Assembly (NCBI GenBank): GCA_039621445.1
Contig: CP154954.1
Location: forward strand, 32,651,455 to 32,715,454
Reading direction: 5' to 3'
DNA length: 64,000 nucleotides
Source of the DNA: Euglena gracilis
Taxonomy: Eukaryota > Euglenida > Euglenophyceae > Euglenales
Each line of letters begins with the position of its first letter. Position 1 is the stretch's first letter. Below, piece by piece: positions 46,641-56,857 of the stretch. Below the pieces are notes generated by a model. That model was not told the origin of the DNA. It did not search any database and saw nothing but the letters and a program-made list of their open reading frames with translations. The translations under genes and the position numbers were made by a program.

Positions 46641-46790
46641 CCCTTGCTCCCAGTAAACATCTTGGATGACCACCTCTTGGCTTTGGTCAACCTGCACCTC
46701 ACCCAACCACTGTCATCCTCTCCTTGGTCTGACACCAATGCCACTGTGACCACCAAAAAAAGCCACCAATAACCCTCATGCTGAATGGAA

Positions 46791-46966
46791 CCAAGGTTTC
46801 CGGGCTGTTTTTAAACAAGTTGTTTAAACCAGATTTTTTTCCTATTTTGTAGTGTTTTATTTAAAAAAAAACAGCCCTTTTTTAAAATAAAAAACCGTTT
46901 TTAAACCGTTTTTTATCCAGGAAAGTTTTTTTGCTTTGTTTTAAAACAAAAAAAACGGGAACCTTG
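46791..46966. mobile_element. A/T-rich element with TTTTAAA palindromes, copy 1
   Basis: Ends CCAAGGTTTCCGGGCTG and CGGGAACCTTG, with AATGGAA directly repeated on both sides. The interior contains GCTGTTTTTAAACAA, GGAAAGTTTTTTTGCTTTG and TTTTAAAACAAAAAAAA. A homologue lies at 58,685-58,820. Confidence 0.72.
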
Positions 46967-46969
46967 AAT

Positions 46970-47684
46970 GGAAAAACAGAGGCCGAGAGTTGTTGCAGCC
47001 CCCCAAAACCGACCAAAATGGTTCAGAATGCGTATTGAAGCAGAAATGTCATTGCTGCAAAAGCCGATTGACCTCAGAATTTGTCCCACTTCATTCTAAC
47101 CTTTGACAAATGAGTTACATTGGTTCGTGTCAATCCTGTTTTTCAAATACAATTCACTGCTTGGACATTTCCAAATACCAATATTTGGCAAAGAAAAACA
47201 CTGCATATGTGGGCACCTTGCATCAAAACCCCAAAAATTGAAAATAAATTGCAAAATTTCTGCCATTTGAGCCATTTTTGGCTGGTTTTCCGCCATTTCA
47301 AGCAGTTTTTTTTTGCAATAATTCTGGGCATTTGTTGGAATTTTTGGGGCCAATTCATGGTGATCATGGATTTTTTTGTTGTCATGTTCGACCCCATTTT
47401 GGGCAGTTTTTGGCAGATTGTCAATCATTTTTTGGGGACAGCTGCAAATATTTTTGATAAATTTTGGAAATGCTGGGCCTTTTGTGTCATTTTAGGTCAT
47501 TTCTGACCAGATTTTGAACTGTGTCCATCCATTTTGGGCATTCACCAATTGTACGTGTGCAAGTTGGTGATTGAACACAATAAACATCTATATTTTTCAT
47601 TGGCTGTTAAAGATCCAGACTCCGTCCTGAGCCCCCACGCCTCTAATAAGCAGACTTGAAAAAAAACACCTGTTAAGACGTTCA
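46970..47684. other. no supported gene
   Basis: A/T-rich; open frames on both strands (for example 47,120-47,506) are Phe/Lys/Asn-rich and lack domains. Confidence 0.5.
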
Positions 47685-48107
47685 ATTGGCCTGGATCTTA
47701 ATCCATTCCAGTGTAAGGGTTTTTTCATTGTGCAAAAATAAAATGACGGAGGGCAAATATTTTTTTGAGGAAATGCAAATATTTGGCGGCGCGGAGCAAA
47801 AGTTTTTGAGGCCTCTGGTCAAATTTTTTAGAGGGAGCCAGGCAAAAATTTTGACTGGTTGGGGCAAATGTTTTTGTCGGCCGTGGGCAAACATTTCAGA
47901 CACTAGGTGTAAAACCATTTTCACCTAGCGTCTGAAATGTTTGCCCATCCCAGCGCCCTCAAAAAATTTGTCCAAAAGTCTCAAAATTATTTGCACTTCC
48001 CCCCAAAAATGTTTGCACTTGTTCCGAAAAAATTTGCACTCCGTCATTTTCTTTGCTCAATGGAAAAAAAGGCTAATGCTGGACAATGGAAAAAGATCCA
48101 CGCCGAT
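47685..48107. mobile_element. 423-bp foldback element, full-length copy
   Basis: Ends ATTGGCCTGGATCTT and AAGATCCACGCCGAT; inner arms share AAAATGACGGAG. The centre is a 26-bp hairpin arm pair (47,884-47,909 and 47,922-47,947, one mismatch) around a 12-nt loop. GCAAAxxTTTT motifs repeat at about 30-bp spacing. Positions 47,785-48,107 recur with no difference that I found at 50,672-50,994. Confidence 0.88.
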
Positions 48108-48420
48108 ATTTATTTGGGAGGCAGAGAGGATGGTGATGAGGGCAAAGAGGAAATAAAATCCTCCTCTGTTTCGTTTCTTCTTTTCAGTTTGTGATCCCCT
48201 CAGACGGACGTTGCCGCCAGGGTGTCGCCAGGCAACCCCCAAGAGGGGGGGTCTAGCGTGGCTGGAAAATTTGGGCTGGTTGGAAAAGAGTGTTGGCTGG
48301 CCCCCACTTAAATTCCCCCATCCTATGACCTCCCATCCACATATGCCCCCCTGACCACTGCACATACCCCCCCCCCCCGCTGACCACCAAACCATCACTG
48401 ATACCCAGGGTTCGATATAA

Positions 48421-48815
48421 GGACAGGTGGGGGGGTGGTCCGGACCCCCCCCTGCGGGCCAGGAGGGGGGGGGGGTGGGGGGGACACCCCCCCCCCACCT
48501 AAACAGGTGCGCGGTCAGGGTGGCTGAATTTCGGCCCGGCGCAAAGCGCCGGACCGAAAATTTTTGACCCCCAAAACGACCAAAAGTGCCATTTTGGGCA
48601 CTTTTTGGGCAAAAATGTGCCAAAAATGCAAAAAATTTTCGGCGCAAAGCGCCGGAGGAAAAAATTGACCCTTTTTGGGGGGGGGTCCCGGGAACCCCCC
48701 CCGAGGGTCGGTCCAGACCCCCCTGGCAGGTGGGGGGGGGGGGGTCCGGAACCCCCCCCTGCGGGCCAGGAGGGGGGGGGGTGGGGGGGACACCCCCCCC
48801 ACCTAAACCATGTAC
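48421..48815. repeat. C/G-run element with two GGCGCAAAGCGCC hairpins
   Basis: GACAGGTGGGGGGG..CTGCGGGCCAGGAGGGG and its close copy occur on both sides. Two hairpins, CCGGCGCAAAGCGCCGG (48,536) and GGCGCAAAGCGCC (48,641), flank an A/T core of TTTTTGGGCA and TGCCAAAAA. Confidence 0.6.
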
Positions 48816-49420
48816 GCCCTCCTTATATCAAACCCTGCTGATACCAACCAGAAGGAAAAGTAATGAAGAAACAACAGACAAAATGAGCTAAAAATCACAC
48901 ACTGTGCAGGAAAAATAAAGTGCAATGGGCCAGCCAATCTCTGAATCTTCAAAAAACATATGATGGCCCAAAATACCTTCTTTTACCCCCCTGATGAAGA
49001 AATATGGAGGGGCATTCTTGGACCTATTTCAGTTACACAGGGTTATGATTCTCATCCAAACAGCAGAACATTTCCCGCTCAACGCTTTTTGATTGGCCTC
49101 TACAAGGTACCCAGCGAACCCGAAGAGCCGCCCAACTAGGGTTAATACACATGAGGGGGACCCGAGCGAGGCGCCTTTGGCGCCTCGTTCGGGTAGGGAC
49201 CAACTTATCACGTTTCTGAGCAACCGGTTTCTATACACAAATTTTCGGGGCCCCCTGGCTGAACACGTTTTTTTCAGGCTGAAATCTGGGCTCAGCCACA
49301 ATTTGTTTAAAAACGTGTTCAGAGCCCGCCAAATGCCTGCCCTGAAATTCGTGGTCATGATTCACGCAAGGGGTCAAAAACGCGAATTTGTGAAATTCGG
49401 ACCCAAAAAACGGCGCCCTA

Positions 49421-49560
49421 ATGGAAAACGTGCCTGAACACAGATGCCTTCACTGAAAACGTGTCATTGCCACAAATACCCTCATTGAAAACGTGCCTGA
49501 ACACAGATGCCTTCACTGAAAACGTGTCATTGCCACAAATGCCCTCACTGAAAACGTGTC
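49421..49560 (+). repeat. 63-bp tandem repeat, left array
   Basis: Units alternate GAAAACGTGCCTGAACACAG.. and GAAAACGTGTCATTGCCACA... Spacing is regular and there is no unique spacer of CRISPR type. Confidence 0.9.
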
Positions 49561-49602
49561 ACCCCCCCCCTTTTTTCTTCTTTTTTTCCTTTTTCCCGCA
49601 GC

Positions 49603-50083
49603 CCTGCCAATATGGCCAAACGCACGGCAAACTTTGTGAATGGTCTTTTGCCACCACCCCCTAGGACGGAACTGTTCCTGGCTGCTCTCGCGGTATACCA
49701 GCAAGATGCCAAGAAGCCGAAGGTTGACCCCCTTCATGGCACCTTGCTGGCACAGGGCAACACAAAGAAAAAGTGACGAACACTCGGTCGAAAATCAGGA
49801 CCTGACCAGTGTTCCCTCTGTCTTTCCCACCGCCGAGCAACGTTCCGCTCCTGCGGTCAGCTCTGTTTCCTCCCCTGACCAACCCCCTGTGCCTCGTGCT
49901 GTATAAAACAGGAGAAATGTGGTTTTTGTGGTGTTGCCATTCCGAAAAATCCAAATTGTGTGGAGCTGAACAAAGTTGTGTGTGACGCCTGCGGTTTGGC
50001 ATATCATTTTCATTGCCAAGATTTGCGGCGGCCACCAAAGTATGGCTCTTTTTGGTGTAAAGCCTGTCGTGTGCCGTGATTTT
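49603..50083 (+). pseudogene. PHD-finger protein ORF with two frame breaks
   Basis: A pyrimidine tract and CCCGCAG at 49,596-49,602 precede ATG 49,611: MAKRTANFVNGLLPPPPRTE, LFLAALAVYQQDAKKPK .., stop after NTKKK. A second frame supplies a Pro/Ser linker (VENQDLTSVPSVFPTAEQRS, APAVSSVSSPDQPPVPRA). A third gives EKCGFCG, then VVCDACGLAYHFHCQDL and SFWCKACRVP, stop at 50,083. Cysteines and histidine follow CxxC..CxxC-x4-HxxC..CxxC, a PHD-type zinc finger; such fingers often read histone tails. Both shifts fall beside A runs. No transposase or methyltransferase domain is attached. Might be a live gene with sequencing errors. Confidence 0.7.
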
Positions 50084-50261
50084 CGCCCCTTCCCTGTCGT
50101 TGTGCCAAGGCAACCTAGCCTTCTTGTTGTCGTCTTCTTCGTGTTGTAGAGTGCCCCCGACCCGCCTCACCCGTTGAGGACCACCCGGCCTCTCAACCGC
50201 ACGCCGATTTTTCCTGATAGCGATTTTCGTTTCTTGCTGGGGGTTGCCACAGATGCCCTCA

Positions 50262-50460
50262 CTGAAAACGTGCCTGAACACAGATGCCTTCACTGAAAAC
50301 GTGTCATTGCCACAAATTCCCTCATTGAAAACGTGCCTGAACACAGATGCCTTCACTGAAAACGTGTCATTGCCACAAATACCCTCATTGAAAACGTGCC
50401 TGAACACAGATGCCTTCACTGAAAACGTGTCATTGCCACATATGCCCTCATTGAAAACGT
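50262..50460 (+). repeat. 63-bp tandem repeat, right array
   Basis: Three further units of the GAAAACGTG repeat, directly adjoining the right TIR. Confidence 0.9.
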
Positions 50461-50531
50461 GTTCATGACCACGAATTTCAGGGCAGGCATTTGGTGGGCT
50501 GAACACGTTTTTAATCGATTTCAAAAAGAAA

Positions 50532-50580
50532 AGGGTTAGGGTTAGGGTTAGGGTTAGGGTTAGGGTCAGGGTCAGGGTCA
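50532..50580 (+). repeat. interstitial TTAGGG array grading into TCAGGG
   Basis: About five TTAGGG units followed by three TCAGGG units, 18 bp outside the right TIR of the PHD element. TTAGGG is the telomere repeat of many eukaryotes. Confidence 0.9.
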
Positions 50581-50671
50581 GTGCCAGGCCATCCTTTGCT
50601 CACACAATGGGATATTGTCATTGGTCATGGAACTCAACTGATTTGGCCGTTTCCCCCCTTTTTTTTAAACC

Positions 50672-50994
50672 GGCGGCGCGGAGCAAAAGTTTTTGAGGCC
50701 TCTGGTCAAATTTTTTAGAGGGAGCCAGGCAAAAATTTTGACTGGTTGGGGCAAATGTTTTTGTCGGCCGTGGGCAAACATTTCAGACACTAGGTGTAAA
50801 ACCATTTTCACCTAGCGTCTGAAATGTTTGCCCATCCCAGCGCCCTCAAAAAATTTGTCCAAAAGTCTCAAAATTATTTGCACTTCCCCCCAAAAATGTT
50901 TGCACTTGTTCCGAAAAAATTTGCACTCCGTCATTTTCTTTGCTCAATGGAAAAAAAGGCTAATGCTGGACAATGGAAAAAGATCCACGCCGAT
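50672..50994. mobile_element. foldback element, left-truncated copy
   Basis: Matches 47,785-48,107 base for base as far as I can read, at a constant offset of 2,887, including the central hairpin (50,771-50,834). The first 100 bp of the left arm are missing. The shared right edge confirms the element boundary. Confidence 0.88.
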
Positions 50995-51074
50995 TGAAGT
51001 TTCAAAGGGCAAATGTGCAAAACACCCCATCCAAGTGCAAAAAAATTTGAAACAGATACTTTTTCAAAATTGGT

Positions 51075-51230
51075 GGGGGTACACGGGCTTTGTCCTGCGC
51101 TCCGCTCCGGACAAAGCCCGTGTACCCCTACACAGGGCTCAGGACAAAGCCCGTGTACCCTCCCACCAATTTTATAAGCCCGTGTACCCCCCCCCTCCGG
51201 ATTTGGACAAAGCCCGTGGACCCCCTACAG
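51075..51230. repeat. GTACACGGGCTTTGTCC word cluster
   Basis: GGACAAAGCCCGTGTACCC and its inverse recur five times. The 33-bp stretch starting CTACACAGGGCTCAGGACAA reappears at 52,229, so the ORF cluster 51.28-52.04 kb is bracketed by this word. Confidence 0.75.
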
Positions 51231-51278
51231 CGGCCATGTAGACACCCATTGGCCTGTTTCCCCCCCCCTTTCCACAGC

Positions 51279-52041
51279 TATGTTGCTCGCACAGCTCGTT
51301 ATTGTGGCCGAGTCGGCTGTCCCGCTCCTGCCCACACTTGATGATTTCCTGAGGGACCCAGAGGTTGGAATCCTTGACGGCATAGTCAACTGACACGGCA
51401 CTTTTTAGGGACACGTTTGAGGCAGCTGTTCCTCGTCCTGAGGGGAGCGTAAAAAATATATGAAAAAGGCATTTACAGCCCTGAAACATTTCCAGAGCGT
51501 TTGCGAGAATTGGGGCTGGAAAACGAGAACGAGAATTTGAATGAGTGCATGGTTGCCTTTGCAAAGTGGACCCTCTGTGCGGAATGCCTGGTCAACACGG
51601 AAACCAAAATTGTGGCGGTTAAGGCCATGTATGAATGGGCACCCACGACTCTGACCACTAACATGAATGTGCTGGCGGTGCTCCAAAAGCATGGTAGGCC
51701 AGAGCGACAAATTGTTCCAAAGGCAAATAGGCAATTTCCCAATTTTGTTCTGCTGGAAATGCATGCCAAAACGCGTTGGGATTCCTGGTTCGAGGTTCAA
51801 AGCTACAACATCATGGTGTTATTTTACAGCCTCGGCCAACGCCAAGAGTTGCAAAAACTGCTGCGCGTGGGAAATTTTCACCCTGCCAACTGAAAATCAC
51901 GCCTGCCCCGACAAATCCCCAGGGTCCATTTTCATAGGCGGAGGACATAAATCCTGGGCCAGCCGAAATAGCCGGTGTTGTCCGCGCTGTGAGGGCGGCG
52001 AAATGCCCCTTCTGCCAGCCCGTGTGAAGGGCAAGCGACCA
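51279..52041 (+). CDS. unidentified ORF cluster, possibly spliced or frame-broken
   Basis: After CCTTTCCACAG (51,278): MLLAQLVIVAESAVPLLPTL, DDFLRDPEVGILDGIVN, stop. After CACTTTTTAG: DTFEAAVPRPEGSVKNI. From 51,453: KGIYSPETFPERLRELGLEN, MVAFAKWTLCAECLVNTETK, then HAKTRWDSWFEVQSYNIMVL, stop 51,893. An overlapping frame ends CPDKSPGSIFIGGGHKSWAS, RNSRCCPRCEGGEMPLLPAR, VKGKRP, stop 52,041, with a CxxC..HxCP..H..CCPRC zinc-like cluster. Composition is strongly protein-like but I know no family. It may be a transposon protein in pieces, or a host gene with small introns. Confidence 0.5.
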
Positions 52042-52189
52042 TAGCGGTGACACCACTGGCTCCCTTAGTTGCCGCTTTCCCCCTAAGAAACATTCCGTGG
52101 CTGTACACTATGCCTGGCCTTGGTTTTTTTTTACGGCAACTGACAACATTTATTCTGCCAAATCGCTGTGCATTGCAGTTTTCACTTTG

Positions 52190-52265
52190 AGGGGGGGTAC
52201 ACAGGGCTCAAGACAAAGCCCGTGTACCCCTACACAGGGCTCAGGACAAAGCCCGTGTACCCCCC
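52190..52265. repeat. GTACACGGGCTTTGTCC word, second cluster
   Basis: Two AGGGCTC(A)GGACAAAGCCCG units, direct copies of those at 51,127. Confidence 0.7.
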
Positions 52266-52439
52266 GCCCAGGGAATTTCTTAAGGACCCCCCGGGGGGGG
52301 GGGGGTCCAGCCACAGAAAGAATGTGAAACAAACACGGGTGACCTTATGGGCACCTGTGACTGTCTCGCAATTCCCCATATGGTCACCCGTGATCCAATC
52401 ACGGGGGGGCAATATGGTCACCGGTGATCACTTTCCATG

Positions 52440-53020
52440 AACAAGATTGGGGCATTCCACATAGCTGGCGGGTTTTTGATTGATGATGTTTCCAATAGAA
52501 AATGCAAAGTTCCAACACATTACCATAAAAGAGCCACAATAATAGTAATAAAGCAAAATAATTTCCAAAGAAAACACTCATTTTCAGTGATCGTATATTC
52601 CAAAATTTGACATGTTGGTTTTTCAAATCCCATGGTGCAGTAGAGCACATCAATTGAAAGGTCTGTCCAAGGCCCACCGAACTCACAGAAGTCAGCCACA
52701 CTACACAGGGTCGCAATTTCCAAATTCCACTATTCACCTTGGCCTCAGGTTTCTGTCACACTACATGGTCTTCTTATTTCCGAAAATCCCCAGAAGTTGC
52801 CAAAGGGAATCATTGCACAAAAATTCTCCAATTTCAGGTCAAACACCATTCTTGTCCCCCCCCCGATCTTATCCCACACCTGGCCAAAGGGTCTGGGCAA
52901 GGGTCCGATTAAGGAAAGTTTCTTGATTTTCTTGAAACGATCTTGTCCCCTCCCGCGATCTTGTCCCATACCCGGGTTAGCGTCACCCGGGGTATGGGAC
53001 AAGATCGGGGGGGGGGATGG
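52440..53020. other. no supported gene
   Basis: Ordinary A/T-rich DNA to about 52,850, then ATCTTGTCCC words with C/G runs ending GGTATGGGACAAGATCGGGG. Open frames lack domains. Confidence 0.5.
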
Positions 53021-53022
53021 TG

Positions 53023-53419
53023 AACCCCCCAAATAATACCCCCCCAAATAATACCCCCCCCCTTGGGGTCCGACTTCGGCCGCCGAAATAATACCCCCCC
53101 CCCCCCCTGGTTTCGGGCCGAAGGCCCGGATTTTTGACCTGAAAATGTAGGTAAAAATCACAATTTCTGACAACAAATGATGAAAAAAATGGATTTTTCT
53201 GGCTCATCTGACCTCCAAAAATGGTAAATTTCACAAGAAAGTGCAAAAAAATGACCCAAAGGGTGGTTTTGGGTGCTATTTTGGGTTTTACGGGACTTCG
53301 GAAAATTTCGAAAATTTTGGAAAAATAATACCCCCCCCAAATAATACCCCCCCCCCCTCGGGCCGGGACTTCGGGCGAAAAAATAATACCCCGGGGGGGT
53401 ATTATTTGGGGGGGGGGTT
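53023..53419. mobile_element. C-run element (AAATAATA word)
   Basis: Flanks TG (53,021) and TA (53,420); ends AACCCCCCCAAATAATACC and GGTATTATTTGGGGGGGGGTT. The word occurs at least six times, with the hairpin GGGCCGAAGGCCC at 53,115 and an A/T core with CACAATTTCTG. Confidence 0.68.
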
Positions 53420-53639
53420 TACCAAAACTCCTCAGATATGATTGTCACATCACTAACATTTTGGTTCCCTTCTCGCCGGCTTCCCGCCCGAACCGGCACG
53501 CTGAACACTGAACTGTTCGGGCGTGAAGCCAGATCCCCAATACACGGTTTAAGGTCAAAATCCAGGTTATCGGCCCGAAAGTCAAGGGCCCGAGGGGGGG
53601 GGGGGTGTTATTTTGGGGGAGGGTTCACTGGCTTTATCA

Positions 53640-54190
53640 TAGGTGCTCTATACAAATTTTGAGACAAAAATGGCTCAAAATATATTGACTGTTGTTGGAA
53701 GGTGGGGGTGTACAGTGGATACATGCTGAGTTGAATTGTGATGCATTAAATGTGCAATTTGTGCAATGTGCAATGTGCAGATTTTTTCAGCAGTTTGTAA
53801 ACACTGTAATACACAACCATTTTGAAGACATGCCACAGATAAATGAAATGATCCTAAAATATGCATGCAAAAATATGAAGATGCATGCATGTCGCCAACA
53901 AAAATGCGTGACAGTTTATAAACGTTACAGAAGAACACAGCAGGAGCAACAACAGAGAACATGCCTTCAACTGTGAAGCAATCAGCACGAACTTGGCACG
54001 AAATGAACTATCATTTCTTCCTCCAAACCCGGTTTTTTTTGTGTTTCCACACCCAAAATGGAGTTTTGTCAAAAATGGCCCAACATTCATCCCAAAAAAT
54101 GTGATGGTTGATCAGAATATCCTACAAAAATCCCTCCCAAACAATTCTTTGAAAGGCAGTCTCTAGCAAACTCAAAATGGGAAGATGGCT
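53640..54190. other. no supported gene
   Basis: A 94-codon plus-strand frame at 53,692-53,976 (CDALNVQFVQCAMCRFFQQF...) is Cys/Gln-rich without a recognised pattern. No other feature. Confidence 0.4.
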
Positions 54191-54200
54191 CTTTGGGATA

Positions 54201-54431
54201 ACCCCCCCCCCTAATAGAAGCACGGGGCCACTACAAGCGCAGGGTCCAAATAAAAGCGCACCCCCCGCCGCCGAAGGCGGCGGTCCGCTGCAAGCGCACC
54301 CCCCATTTTGATAGGATTTCTAAAGGAAATCAACAAAAATCGTGCAGGTAGGGTCCAAATAGAAGCGCACCCCCTGCTGCCGAGGGCGGCGGTCCCCTAT
54401 AAGCGCACCCGTGCTTCTATTAGGGGGGGTT
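54201..54431. mobile_element. TA-flanked C-run element (TAATAGAAGC word)
   Basis: TA at 54,199 and 54,432; ends ACCCCCCCCCCTAATAGAAGC and GCTTCTATTAGGGGGGGT. It contains AATAGAAGCGCACCCCC, a CCGCCGAAGGCGG hairpin and GGAAATCAACAAAAATCG. Sister of 22,801-23,011; a decayed relative lies at 16,526-16,690. Confidence 0.7.
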
Positions 54432-54811
54432 TACACCACGATCAGAATTTCCAGGTGACAGGATGGGCTGAACGCCATGGGCTGAAAAAAAATCGACAAA
54501 ATGGAAAAGACAACAGGAGATGGGAACGGTGTCAACAAAAAGGACAGCGTGCGGTGGTTGCAGGGGGACATTCTATGATTAGCATTGCTCATGCCAAACA
54601 AACAGGAAATGACAAATGGACACTCTTTGCATGGCCAACACCAATTGTCTTCCCGGATCCCATCAACTACAATGTAAAGAAATGGGAAGCATTCCCTTGG
54701 AGATCAGACTTTGGTCATTTTGACCCCCTCTCCCCCCCCTATGGTCACCATTTGAAAGTTCACCGGGGGGTCCCGGACCCCCTCCCACCCCCTCTGCCTA
54801 ACCCATCGGTA

Positions 54812-55214
54812 CCATGCCCCCCCCTTACTGTTCCCGTCCCGTGGCCCCCTTTTGGGTCCATGGGAACAGTAAGGGGGGGGGAACAGTAAGGGGGGGGGGG
54901 GACGAGCTCCCCCGCCCTTACTGTTCCCATGGTCCATGAACCAACCAACCAAGTTAGACCCAAAAGGCCACCTAAAATGCCAAAATGAAGCTTTTTTGGT
55001 TTACATGCTTGAAAATTGCACCTCCACAACATCCATTTTTTTTGGCATTAGGTTGGATTTTGATGGGATGGAAAGCACCCAAAACCGACCAAAAAATCCC
55101 CCGTTTTGCCTTGTGTTCCAAGGATCCTTTACAAAAAGTGCTATGACACTGTACTGTTCCCGTCCCCCCAATGGGAACAGTAAGGGAGGGAACAGTAAAG
55201 GGGGGGGGGCATGG
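54812..55214. mobile_element. TA-flanked element (CCATGCCCC ends, TTACTGTTCCC word)
   Basis: TA-CCATGCCCCCCCCTTACTG on the left and GGGGGGCATGG-TA on the right. GGGAACAGTAAGGGG and its inverse occur seven times near the two ends. The interior is A/T-rich. Confidence 0.7.
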
Positions 55215-55229
55215 TAAACTTCACCGGTG

Positions 55230-55890
55230 AAGTTCACCAAGAGAGCACTTTTTTTGGCAAAAAAAATGGCCAAAAATGACATTTTTTGGCCATTCCCCCC
55301 CCCCCTAAAACGTTCTTTTTCCTTCTCCCCTCTTCTTCGTTTCATCACATCAAGCGTTGCAGAAAAGCCTCTTCAAAAAAAAGGACACCAAGCCACTTGG
55401 TGGGGACGGGTGGGGCACGCGGGGGGGGGGGCGCGGGTAGGATTTTTTTTTCGGAAAAATATAAAAAATATTTTTCTTTCGGAAAAATTTCGGAAAAATT
55501 TCGGAAAAATATTTTTTGATGATGAAAAAGTAACCTCACGGTTGAGCGCACTCGGGAACTGCCCCCAAGGCCCTGCCCGTGCCCTCTTTTTGTCTCATAG
55601 GGCGCGGCGAGGAGTTAGTTCCGCCAAACAATTGTTCATCATTGGGTGCAGGGGTTTTTTTAAGACCGGGGGGGGGGAGGGGGGGTCCCCCCCACCCCCC
55701 CACCCCCCGGGGGGGGGCCCCCCCCGGGGGGGGGGGAGGGGGTCCCGGGGGACCCACAAAAAATGGCCGAAAAATCGCGAAAAGTGCTAAAAATAGAATT
55801 TTTTCGGCGCCTGCGGCGCCGAAAAGTATATCCCACCCCCCTCCGGGGGGGACCCCCCCCTGGGGTGGGGAGGGGTCCGGCGGACCCACC
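55230..55890. repeat. C/G-run repeat cluster
   Basis: GGGGGTCCCCCC..GGTCCGGCGGACCC inverted words surround CGGCGCCTGCGGCGCCG (55,805). The Gly/Pro frames here are artefacts. 55,440-55,520 has tandem TTTCGGAAAAA. Confidence 0.6.
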
Positions 55891-56539
55891 CACCCTACCC
55901 CCCCTCCCCCCCCCGGGGGTCCAAACTTAAAAAAATCCCTGATTGGGTGTCAGATGACAAAAGGCCGATAAATGGGTGGGAGTTGGGAAAACAATGAACA
56001 TCAAAGGCAAACTCAGCACTTAGTGCCATATGATTGTAGCGGATGTACACCTCACGGGCAAGTTTGTCGAACTCAATGCGAGTCCGGCCATCGGACTGAA
56101 AATCAGCGGAGCTGAACACACGTTCAACGGACGCCTGTGCGGCCGCAATGGCTCCCAAAGGGGGTGTATGAGTCGCAGGGGGGGGGTCGCGGGGGGAACG
56201 TGGAAGTCTTGACGGGTCACGCGTGACAAGCAGGGTTGGGCAATTAACCGTTATTATTGGGGTCAAGCGATTAACCATAGTTAACTGGGGGTCAACAAGC
56301 GATTAACCAATTTTCGATTAACTGTGCCTTTCCCTCGATTAATCTCGATTAACCGCCACAAAAAAAACTCAAAGTGCCCTACCCTTGAGTAGTGTTGTGC
56401 ACCTTGCCAAATTGGTGCCTGAAAACATCATCCCCAAACCAGAGCTTAGACTCTCATTCATTGGATGGATCATGAGCCAAACAAACAAAGAAAATGAAAA
56501 CCACACGGCTCTCCGTTGCCGAGTCTAATGGGTCAGATA

Positions 56540-56857
56540 CCGTGCCCCCCCCCCCCCCCGTTAGTCACCCCTTGGGAGGGGAATTTGGCCAAGGGTGACT
56601 AATAGGGGGGGGTGACTAACTCGGGGGGGGGGGTCATTTTAGGCCCAAATTTTGCCCCCTGCCCCAATCCTTGGGGGTTTCAAGGTTGTTTTTGGGCATT
56701 CCAGGGCACTTTTCATGGATGGCAACCATCAAAAAAATTCCGATGGCCAAATTCGGTGTTTTTTTTAGAAAAATATTTCCCTTCAAAAAATTTTTTTTGG
56801 CTTGGGGCACAAGGGTGACTAATAGGGGGGGTGACTAACTAGGGGGGGGGGGCATGG
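56540..56857. mobile_element. TA-flanked element (GTGACTAA word)
   Basis: TA-CCGTGCCCCCC .. GTTAGTCACCCC at the left and GGGGTGACTAACT .. GGGGCATGG-TA at the right. GTGACTAATAGGGGGG occurs on both sides. It sits inside the decayed hAT copy. Confidence 0.68.

Larger units (their letters stand above)
49307..50514 (+). mobile_element. TIR-bounded element enclosing a PHD-finger ORF
   Basis: Left end 49,307-49,360 (TTTAAAAACGTGTTCAG .. CCAAATGCCTGCCCTGAAATT .. GTGGTCATGA) is the inverted copy of 50,464-50,514, with a few mismatches. Inside each end is an array of a 63-bp unit made of two related halves starting GAAAACGTG: about 2.5 units at 49,421-49,560 and 3 at 50,262-50,460, both in the same orientation. 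Between them lies a broken PHD ORF. No transposase is present, so mobilisation would need help in trans. TSD not found. Confidence 0.8.

Noticed and set aside
47941-48194. ORFs MPIPAPSKNLSKS... present in both foldback copies
   Set aside because: Identity follows from the duplicated foldback DNA; the frame runs through its hairpin arms and is not conserved as protein.
49421-50460. CRISPR-like regular repeats
   Set aside because: Half-units alternate with two fixed sequences; there are no unique spacers, and the context is a eukaryotic TIR element.
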